A stretch of DNA of 20,329 nucleotides from Treponema sp. (GTDB lineage: Bacteria; Spirochaetota; Spirochaetia; Treponematales; Treponemataceae): assembly GCA_003447785.1 (NCBI GenBank), contig DLYJ01000105.1, positions 1 through 20,329 of the forward strand, read 5' to 3'. The position numbers were made by a program, and so were the translations under genes. This document shows, in pieces, positions 1 to 7,000 of the stretch; the stretch's first letter is position 1, and every line of letters begins with the position of its first letter. The notes under the pieces were generated by a model. The model had not been told where the DNA came from. It saw only the letters and a program-made list of their open reading frames with translations, and did no database searches.

Positions 1-761
1 CGTTCAAGGGCAAAACTTGCGTCGATGATTTTTGGTTCATTCAGCGGGCTTGATTTTAAGTGCTCAAATTTCATCAGATAATCCGCGTTACGCGTTTTGA
101 CCGCTCTTAAAAGCGGATTTGCGGCATTTGTATTTTCTTCGTTTGCAAGAAAGCTGAACCGGTTGCGTTCAAAATCGCGGCTGTTTTCGTAGCGTTCTGC
201 GATTCTTCCGTGCTCGAGGACGGTGATTGTGTCGGTGTAAAGTTCCGCCTCGCTCATCGAGTGGGTGATAATTATTATATTCAGGCCTTTTTCGGCAAGA
301 GGGCGCAGGTTTGCGTAGAGTGTGCGTTTTTCCTGCCAGTCCAGACGGCTCGCAGGTTCATCAAGAATTAGAATCTGCGGGTCGTAAACGAGTTTGGACA
401 AAAGGGACGCAAAAAAACGCTCGTCGGCACCGCAATTGTAGATTTGTTTTTTGAGGTTTAAATCCGGACACCATTTTGCGCAGAGTTCTGAGATTTTTGC
501 CTTTATCTGACGTTTTGTGAGACGGCCGTTATTGCACAGGTAAATATTCTGGAGGATTGTGAGTTCATTTGCCAGAAGCGGAGTCTGGTCTATTTTTGCG
601 ACACCCGGATACTGTTCGATTATGTTGGCCAGAGTGGTTTTTCCGGCTCCGTTTTCCCCGAGAATCGCGTTGATTTTGCCGCTCTCAAAGGTAACGGAGA
701 TGTTTTTTAAGACTTCTTTTGCTCCAAAGGATTTACTTATGTTTTTAAGTTTAATGTCCAT
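1..761 (-). CDS. ABC transporter ATP-binding protein, BMP/sugar type (partial, C-terminus off the window)
   Basis: ATPase subunit of an importer, expected to power uptake of the ligand bound by the lipoprotein encoded just upstream. The 253 visible codons start at the ATG at 761, 7 bases after the stop of the binding-protein gene, so the two are surely one operon. Visible motifs are Walker A GENGAGKT (residues 35-42), a Q-loop glutamine near 59, Walker B LILIL-DEP (about 130-136), a D-loop (ASRLDW) and a switch histidine in IITHSMSE (about 167). After residue 230 the text 'IIDASFALER' resembles the start of a second nucleotide-binding domain, as in dual-domain NupO/RbsA/PnrC-type ATPases. Two oddities stand out. 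Only about 17 residues separate Walker A from the Q-loop, where 40 or so are usual. The LSGGQ signature is also absent, replaced by a sequence around CGADERFFASLL. The ATPase family is clear; the substrate is not. Confidence 0.88.
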   Translation of the reverse strand, partial: MDIKLKNISKSFGAKEVLKNISVTFESGKINAILGENGAGKTTLANIIEQYPGVAKIDQTPLLANELTILQNIYLCNNGRLTKRQIKAKISELCAKWCPDLNLKKQIYNCGADERFFASLLSKLVYDPQILILDEPASRLDWQEKRTLYANLRPLAEKGLNIIIITHSMSEAELYTDTITVLEHGRIAERYENSRDFERNRFSFLANEENTNAANPLLRAVKTRNADYLMKFEHLKSSPLNEPKIIDASFALE

Positions 762-768
762 TTCCGTA

Positions 769-1758
769 TTAAATTTCGGAATTTTTGAGCTCTGCCTTTA
801 CCTGTTCAATCTTTGTGCGTACTTCTTCGGAGTTTGCCCTGATGTAGTTTTCGTTGTCCGTTACAAATTCAAGATAGCCGTCAGAGAGAGTTCCTATTGT
901 TTTAACGGAACCCCATTGAGTTTCTCCCTTTAAGAATTCAAGAGTTGTCTCGTAAGCAGCCTTGTCGTGAACAATCCTGGTGCAGCTTATGATTGTCATC
1001 GGGGCCTTGTCAAAACCGTCTTCATCAAACCATACGAGCTTAAGGTTGCGTTCCCGCGCTGTTACGATAACGCCCTGGCTTGCTCCGCCGCAGATTGGAA
1101 GAATTACATCTACCCCCGCATCAGCAAGGGAGCGTGCAAGTTCTGCGCCTTTTGAAGCGTCGTACCAGTTACCCACAACTCTGAAAAATGTGCGGCACCA
1201 CGGATTTGCTTTTTTTGCGCCCTTTTCAAAATACGGATAGAGAATTTCGTTCATTACCGGGTATTCCTGGGCGGCTATAAGTCCAACCTTGTTGTTTTTT
1301 GTAGAAAGACCTGCCATGTAACCGCTGAGATAGCTCTGGTATTTCTGATTGTAGCTTACAGTGCTTATCTGGGCATTGTTTTCGCAAAAGGCGTCCAGGA
1401 GAATGAATTTCTGGTTTGGAAAGTCCTTTGCAACTGGCTTGCAAAGTTCAGGCATTGAAGGATTTGAAGAAATGATTACATCGTATTTTCCGCTTGCCGC
1501 AAGGGCAGTGATTCCCGGCTGCCACTGGGACTGGGTTGTGCCTGCCTCAACAATAGTCAGCTTTACCGGATCGGAGTTGTCCATATTCCACTCGTTGACC
1601 GCTTTCTGAACGCCTTTTACAACGTCGGCGTAAGTCGGACTGTCGGCGATAATTCCTGGAACATATACTGCGATGTGCTGTCCGCCTGTGCGTGAGCACG
1701 AAAAACTAAAAATACAGATAAAAACTGAAAAAATGATTCTGATAAATTTATTGAACAT
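769..1758 (-). CDS. BMP/PnrA (Med) family substrate-binding lipoprotein
   Basis: Periplasmic-side substrate-binding lipoprotein of an ABC importer, 329 residues. The N-terminus is a signal peptide (basic MFNKFIR, then a phenylalanine/isoleucine-rich core) ending in FSFSC, giving a lipidated Cys21; the relaxed lipobox is normal in spirochaetes. The body has family-typical stretches: AVYVPGIIADSPTYADVVKG near the N-terminus, SYLSGYMAGL, VGLIAAQEYP, a GNWYDASKG motif and DVILPICGGASQG. These fit the Med/PnrA family, whose known ligands include purine nucleosides (PnrA of T. pallidum) and riboflavin (RfuA); the ligand here cannot be told from sequence. The ATG is preceded by AGAAGG at a good distance, and a promoter lies directly upstream. 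The ATPase gene follows after 7 bases. Confidence 0.9.
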   Translation of the reverse strand: MFNKFIRIIFSVFICIFSFSCSRTGGQHIAVYVPGIIADSPTYADVVKGVQKAVNEWNMDNSDPVKLTIVEAGTTQSQWQPGITALAASGKYDVIISSNPSMPELCKPVAKDFPNQKFILLDAFCENNAQISTVSYNQKYQSYLSGYMAGLSTKNNKVGLIAAQEYPVMNEILYPYFEKGAKKANPWCRTFFRVVGNWYDASKGAELARSLADAGVDVILPICGGASQGVIVTARERNLKLVWFDEDGFDKAPMTIISCTRIVHDKAAYETTLEFLKGETQWGSVKTIGTLSDGYLEFVTDNENYIRANSEEVRTKIEQVKAELKNSEI

Positions 1759-1779
1759 AAAAATTACCTTCTATCTATG

Positions 1780-1807
1780 ATTATAATCAAGTTCAAAAAT
1801 TGTACAA
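1780..1807 (-). promoter_or_regulatory. promoter for the BMP lipoprotein/ABC operon
   Basis: On the minus strand, TTGTAC (1807-1802), a 16-bp spacer and a perfect TATAAT (1785-1780). Transcription would start near 1773, leaving a leader of about 15 nt that holds the AGAAGG ribosome-binding site. The interval shared with the divergent kinase gene is only 85 bp and shows no THI-box or other riboswitch. Confidence 0.55.
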
Positions 1808-1808
1808 C

Positions 1809-1837
1809 TTGAATTCAACTTCTCCAAACGCGATAAT
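1809..1837 (+). promoter_or_regulatory. promoter for the thiamine pyrophosphokinase gene, possibly leaderless
   Basis: TTGAAT (1809-1814), a 17-bp spacer and GATAAT (1832-1837). The expected start, 7 bases after the -10 box, is 1844, which is the A of the ATG. No Shine-Dalgarno sequence is visible before this ATG, so a leaderless mRNA is plausible. The -35 box overlaps the palindrome TTGAATTCAA (1809-1818), a possible operator; that is inference only. Confidence 0.45.
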
Positions 1838-1843
1838 AAGCGT

Positions 1844-2482
1844 ATGAAGCGTTGTGTCATTGTGGGCGGAGCCCGGATCAGCGACTACGGTCGAATCAAA
1901 TCCTATCTCAGAAAAGATGATTTTTTTATTTACTGCGACGGCGGACTCAACCACAAAAATGCCCTGGGCTTTGAAGCGGATCTTGTGGCAGGCGATTTTG
2001 ATTCATTCAATTTAAAGGACGCACCGGCCGGAGTTGAACTCATAAAGCTTCCCACACACAAAGACGACACCGATGTATTTTTTGCAGCAAAAACTGCCGT
2101 TGAACGCGGTTTTACCGACTTTGTTCTGGTGGGCGTTACGGGAGACAGGCTGGACCACACAATGTGCAATTTGTCCGTGCTTCTGTATCTGTTTCAGAAT
2201 AAAAAAAATGCCTTTGCAGTGGATGACTATTCAATTATAAAAATCGCAGGTTCCATCGCAGGTTCTACAGTCGAATTAATCGATGACAGCTTTTCATATT
2301 TTTCCCTCATGTGCATCAGCGGAAAAGCAGAAAAGGTGACGATAAAAAACGCAGAGTACCCCCTTGATAATGCCACAATCGAGCCTTCATACCAGTACGC
2401 AGTCAGCAACCGCGTGTTAAAGGGAAAGACTGCCGAAGTGACAGTTGGACAAGGCCAACTTTTGCTTATAAAGGTATTTTGA
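1844..2482 (+). CDS. thiN: thiamine pyrophosphokinase
   Basis: Cytosolic enzyme that transfers pyrophosphate from ATP to thiamine, giving thiamine diphosphate for transketolase, pyruvate-oxidising and related enzymes. The 212-residue length is normal for the bacterial family. The full motif set is present: CDGG (31-34), GDFDS (50-54), KDDTD (73-77) and GVTGDRLDH (97-105), which form the Mg-ATP/thiamine site in known structures. The C-terminal half is the expected beta-rich dimer/thiamine-binding domain. It is transcribed divergently from a BMP-type importer and followed after 12 bases by the methyltransferase-phosphatase fusion. Making the cofactor from ready-made thiamine fits a salvage lifestyle. 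No ribosome-binding site is visible before the ATG. Confidence 0.93.
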   Translation: MKRCVIVGGARISDYGRIKSYLRKDDFFIYCDGGLNHKNALGFEADLVAGDFDSFNLKDAPAGVELIKLPTHKDDTDVFFAAKTAVERGFTDFVLVGVTGDRLDHTMCNLSVLLYLFQNKKNAFAVDDYSIIKIAGSIAGSTVELIDDSFSYFSLMCISGKAEKVTIKNAEYPLDNATIEPSYQYAVSNRVLKGKTAEVTVGQGQLLLIKVF

Positions 2483-2488
2483 TATAAT
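2483..2488 (+). promoter_or_regulatory. perfect -10 box before the fusion gene
   Basis: TATAAT begins immediately after the kinase stop codon and ends 6 bases before the ATG of the next gene, so predicted transcription would start at that ATG (2495). The -35 region is weak (TTGCTT at 2462-2467, a short 15-bp spacer). It could be an internal, possibly leaderless promoter, or chance in AT-rich DNA. Confidence 0.3.
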
Positions 2489-2494
2489 AAAAGA

Positions 2495-3934
2495 ATGAAT
2501 CAAATTTCTGACATCAAGCAATATGCAAAAAGCCACCAGGTCCCGATTATGCAGGACGGTGGAATCGATTTTATCTGCAATTACATAAAGACTCACAATG
2601 TTCACTCGGTTCTGGAAATAGGAACTGCAATCGGCTACTCATCAATTCGTTTTGCAAAATCAGCAGACGACGTAAAAGTAGTTACCCTTGAACTTGATCT
2701 TGACCGCTTTATCAAGGCCCGCCAGAACATCAGCGACAACGGACTTGAAGATAAAATTACCCCGATTAACCAGGATGCGACTAAGTTTGAAACAGACCAG
2801 AAATTTGATTTGATTTTTATAGACGGCCCTAAAGCCCAGTACATCCGCTTTTTTGAAAAATTCAAGAATAATTTGAACGAGGGCGGTGTAATCATTACGG
2901 ACAATCTTTCCTTCCACGGAATGGTAGAAGATCAGAGCCTGACACACAATTACAGCACGATTAAACTGGTGCGCAAAATCAAAAAATATGTTGATTTCTT
3001 AAAGAACAATGTTGAATTTTACACGGAGTTTTATCCTTTCGGGGATGGAATCAGCGTTTCCTGCCGTTCAAAAAAAATTGACAAGGAACAGATTTTTTCT
3101 ACAAAGCTTCCTGATTCAAAACTTGATATAGAACTTATCGCATTTGATCTGGACGACACCCTGTTAAATTCAAACCTCAAAATAAGTCCGCGCACAATAA
3201 AGGCGATTCAGGACTGTACAAAAAAAGGAATTTACATTGTCCTCTGCTCGGGCCGTGCCGAAAACGCAATCCTTCCTTTTGTAAGGCAGCTTGATATTGC
3301 AGGCAGCCAGTACGGACGTTACCTGATAGGAATCAACGGCGCAAGCATTCTGGACCTGCATACAAGACAGCCGGTTTACGAACAGAAACTTGGCTCAGGA
3401 ATTCTGCGTCTGGTTCATAAGGAAGCCGCCGCCCGGGGAATGGGATGCCATGTTTGCGACGCGGACACGATTTACGCCGACCGTGACACGGAGTGGACAA
3501 GAAAGGACAGCATTTTATGCGGCTTGAATTTTAAGGTAGTTCCTGATTTTGATGAATTTATGGAAAAGGGGCACCCTAAGATTCTCGTCCCGGCTCCGGA
3601 AGAAGAAGTAGCACAATTCCTCCCGGAATTAAAGGCAAAACTTCAGGGCAGGGCAGATGTTTTTACCAGCAAACCTTTCTTCCTGGAAGTAATGCCCCAC
3701 AACTGCGGAAAAGGCCAGGCAGTTTTATGGCTTGCAGGCAAACTTGGAATTCAGCGCATAAAAACAATGGCATTTGGCGACAGTTTTAATGATGAGTCAA
3801 TGCTCACCATGGTTGAATACGGAGTAGCGATGAAAAACGGCCAGGAGCACTTGAAGGAAGTTGCCCGCTTTGTAACTCGCGCCACAAACAACGAGGACGG
3901 AATCGCAGACTTTCTGGAAACCTGGGTACTTTGA
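2495..3934 (+). CDS. fusion protein: class I O-methyltransferase (family 3/TrmR-like) + Cof-type HAD-IIB phosphatase
   Basis: One 479-residue frame holding two enzymes normally made separately. Residues 1 to about 190 are a SAM-dependent O-methyltransferase of the COG4122/TrmR-like type: motif I EIGTAIGYSS (41-50), FIDGPKAQY around D110, and GGVIITDNL with D136/N137, the usual metal-binding set. A short lysine-rich linker leads to a HAD domain from about 212: DLDDT with catalytic D218 and D220, SGR with S252, K406 in CGKGQ, and GDSFND with D429/D433. The large cap between motifs II and III is the Cof/IIB type that dephosphorylates sugar phosphates or cofactor phosphates such as FMN. All catalytic residues of both halves look intact. 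Substrates are unknown; TrmR-like enzymes methylate hydroxyuridine in tRNA, others methylate small catechols. It is probably co-transcribed with the kinase gene 12 bases upstream. Confidence 0.88.
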   Translation: MNQISDIKQYAKSHQVPIMQDGGIDFICNYIKTHNVHSVLEIGTAIGYSSIRFAKSADDVKVVTLELDLDRFIKARQNISDNGLEDKITPINQDATKFETDQKFDLIFIDGPKAQYIRFFEKFKNNLNEGGVIITDNLSFHGMVEDQSLTHNYSTIKLVRKIKKYVDFLKNNVEFYTEFYPFGDGISVSCRSKKIDKEQIFSTKLPDSKLDIELIAFDLDDTLLNSNLKISPRTIKAIQDCTKKGIYIVLCSGRAENAILPFVRQLDIAGSQYGRYLIGINGASILDLHTRQPVYEQKLGSGILRLVHKEAAARGMGCHVCDADTIYADRDTEWTRKDSILCGLNFKVVPDFDEFMEKGHPKILVPAPEEEVAQFLPELKAKLQGRADVFTSKPFFLEVMPHNCGKGQAVLWLAGKLGIQRIKTMAFGDSFNDESMLTMVEYGVAMKNGQEHLKEVARFVTRATNNEDGIADFLETWVL

Positions 3935-3988
3935 TAGGGTTCTTTGATAACAGAAAAATATAATTTTTTTACTTTTTTAGGCTTTTGC

Positions 3989-4017
3989 ATGACAAAGCAG
4001 CAGCAGAATGCTAAAAT
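3989..4017 (+). promoter_or_regulatory. promoter of the first phase-variable lipoprotein
   Basis: ATGACA (3989-3994), a 17-bp spacer and TAAAAT (4012-4017). The same hexamers with the same spacing stand before the paralogue at 10078-10106, although the surrounding bases differ, which strengthens the call. Expected start is near 4024, leaving a 55-nt leader. Confidence 0.55.
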
Positions 4018-4027
4018 TAATCTTAAC

Positions 4028-4062
4028 TGATTAATTGATTAATTAATACAGACGCAGTGTCT
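4028..4062 (+). repeat. tandem TGATTAAT repeats and small hairpin in the leader
   Basis: TGATTAAT occurs twice head to tail (4028-4035, 4036-4043) followed by TAAT, inside the predicted leader of the lipoprotein gene. It is followed by a small inverted repeat AGAC-gcagt-GTCT (4050-4062) directly before the AAGGAG ribosome-binding site (4065-4070). The paralogue's leader lacks both. They may be an operator, a length-variable spacer or nothing; function is not shown by the sequence. Confidence 0.4.
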
Positions 4063-4078
4063 ATAAGGAGATTTTGTC

Positions 4079-7000
4079 ATGTCTAAAAACTTGTCATCCG
4101 TATGGTGGGGGGGGGGTACCTCTTAAGACCGTTTTATTTTCTGCCTGTTTGATTTTACTTGTATCATGTGACAACTTTCTGAATGGGCTTGATGCCAAAA
4201 ATCAGCTGGAAGACGGAATTTCTTACGCTAACGCCAGATCTATTGAAGTCCTTGTAAATGCCGCCGAAGGAACCGGTACAACTGTTCCAAGCGGACAATA
4301 CACTGCAAAAAGCGGATATCCTTTTGAAGTCAGTTTTACTGAAAGCGCTGATTATGCCTTTGCCGGCTGGAAAGCAGTTTTTGAGTCAGACGGAACTGAA
4401 GCATCAGAAGGAATTCATTTTGATGATCCTTCAGCGCTCAAGACAAATGTTATTATTTCAACTGAAGGAATAAAAGTTGTTCCCCAGTGTATCAGAAGAA
4501 TTTACATTGATGGAGAACCTCTTCCAAAGTACGAAGCAACAGGAGTAAGCCGCGACCGTTCAATCACGGTTAATTTTTCAGAGCCTCCGGCAGCAGACAG
4601 TTTTTTGTTTACGGAAGATGAAATTCCTGCAGGTGCCCTTCCGGAAGCTGATGACAGTGGAATCTGGGCCTACAGGTTAAACGGGCTTACATATTTTAAA
4701 AACATAGAAATTACAGGCGCAGATGAAATTTCTCTGGCCGCTCATTTTAAGAAACCTGAAGTTGACGGCAATCTTTTGACAATTGCTGTGGACAAGTCTA
4801 ATCCGATAGAAATTGATACAGGTTCAAGCTTTAAGATAATCAAGGTTACAATAAGTGATAAGATAAAGGCTTCAAATGGAATTACCATCAACAGTGGAAA
4901 AACATGGCGCTACCAGGTAACAAACGAAACTGATGAAAAGGCAACCGTAACACTTTCCAGCGAAGTTGCAGAAGGAAGTGTATATCTTGCAGGTACCAGG
5001 GATTACAGTATCGGTCAGAAACTTACACTTGCATTCACGGAAAGCGCAGATTATCAGTTTATAAGATGGGACTATGACAGCAGCGTTGTCCATGTAGCTG
5101 AACCGTTATCTGCTTCAACAACAGCCCTAATCATGGAAAAGAGTACGGGAACTCAGATTAAGGCAGTTTGTGCACCTCGTCTCAGGGTTTTAAGTTTTAC
5201 ACCGCAGAATGATGTCTTAAGTCCGACCGTAAGCAAGAATTCATCAATTGTAATTACATTCAGTCAGAATTTACCTTCGGATGAAGGAATGCTTAACAAT
5301 ATTTCTATTGCCGTGGGCGGTTCACCGGTTAAAAACAGTTTTTCAAGCCCTCGTGTAAACGGCAACATTATTACTTTTTCGGCTGATAAAACAAACATGC
5401 TTGATGTATATGCCGGTCAGACAAAGACAGTAACGGTAACTGTTCCTGCAGATTTTTATTATGAAACTGAGGAAGGCTATAAAGTTACTTATGGCGGAAA
5501 CGGAATAAGTTTTGACTACAAAATAGATAATTCAACCATTGAAAAAGCAGAAATCATTTTCTCTTCGGTACAGGGCTCAGGAACAATTACTCCGGAAAGC
5601 GGAAACGTAAAGCATTATTCAATTGGTGAAGAAGTTGCAATTTCATTCCTTGTTTCAGACGGCTGGCAGTTTAACGGATGGAAGGTGACAGGCGCAGATG
5701 AATCCGTTCTCAGTAAAATTAAGATAGCAGATGAAAATTTGCCTTCTACAAAGCTGACGATACTGGAGGCAGTTACCGGAGTTACAGTAAGTGCAGATGT
5801 AAGCGAATGTTTGAGGGTAATTACCAAAAGTCCTTCTTCAGAGTCGAATTACAAGGATTCCGACATTATACTTACATTTAATAAATCACTGGATTCAGAA
5901 TGCAGTTCCATGCTTAATAAAATCCGCATCAGTTCAGATGGAAACAATCTTGACGGCTGTTACACGGATCGAATTTTAAGTGCAGACGGAAAAACCATTA
6001 CGGTAAAAAGTACGGCAGTCCTTTCTGTACCAAAAAATTCTGAAAAAACTATCTCTGTTTTTATACCATCAGATTTCTTTTATAAAAATGCAAACGGTCT
6101 TAAAATTTATCATGAAGAAGAATCCTTCAGTTTTAAGGTAAATCATACAACAAAAGAAAAAGCAAAAATCACATATTCAGTAATAAACGGAGAAACAGAA
6201 ACCCCATTCAGTCCCGCAGGGGCAGCCGGAACAATAAACAGAGTTTCCTATGAAGAATATAATCTTGGCGAGGAAGTAGATCTTTCTTTTGACATAAATC
6301 CGGGTTACCAGTTCTACGGCTGGAAGATTGTGGACAGTGATGATAATGCTGTTACAAATGATATTATTTCATTCAAGAATTCTATAAGCACGGATTCTAA
6401 TTCGACTTTAGCGTTTAATAAAGCCTGTAATGGAATAACTGTATATGCAGTATGTTACAAACGCCCGTCAATTTCTACATCAGATGTTTCTCCTTACAGC
6501 TCAAATTCTGCAGAGGAGTTTGCAAAGAATAAACCTGTCACATTAAATTTTGCTCATGTAATTGAGGAAGATACAGAGCAATATATTGAAATAAAATATT
6601 CGGTTTCCAGTTTTTCACAGTCTACATATTTTTCAAGAACTCTCAGTGCAGACAAAAAAACAGTTACTTTTACTCCAATAAAAATGCTCCCTGTAGAAAA
6701 TGCATTTGAAACAGTAACAGTGACTGTTCCTCATGATAAAGTTTATTATCTCGCATCAGACGGAAAAACAAAAATTACTATTGGGGATGAAGATTTAAGC
6801 TGGTCATACAAGGTTAATAACTCTACAGTGACAAAAACTTTTGTTCGAATGGATGCAACTGATGCAAGTGGCTCCGTAATCCGGGTAAATGGCGATGATT
6901 ATTCAACTGGTGATAAACCTGAATTAAACGAAGAAGAAAGTTTTAATCTGGAATATCTGGTTCCAGAAGGCTACAAATTTGGAGGTTGGAAAATTGCCTG

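Noticed and set aside
559..933. Open frame on the plus strand across the ABC and BMP genes.
   Set aside because: It is antisense to two well-supported genes, and its translation has no family resemblance.
1759..1843. TPP riboswitch before the thiamine kinase or importer.
   Set aside because: The whole interval is 85 bp and lacks the CUGAGA-type THI-box core on either strand.
2199..2206. A8 runs in the thiamine kinase and near 3069 in the fusion gene as further switch tracts.
   Set aside because: Such runs are common in AT-rich coding DNA; both genes are in frame and housekeeping in character.
3935..3988. Intrinsic terminator after the fusion gene (A-rich then T-rich run around 3955-3978).
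   Set aside because: Only a weak all-A/T pairing is possible; there is no GC-containing stem before the T-run.
4074..4076. TTG as the true start of the first giant lipoprotein, which would make it in frame without any switch.
   Set aside because: It lies only 3 bases after AAGGAG, gives an N-terminus not matched in the paralogue, and makes one of the differences between the copies non-silent (CCG/CTG). The ATG at 4079 has ideal spacing and a conserved reading.
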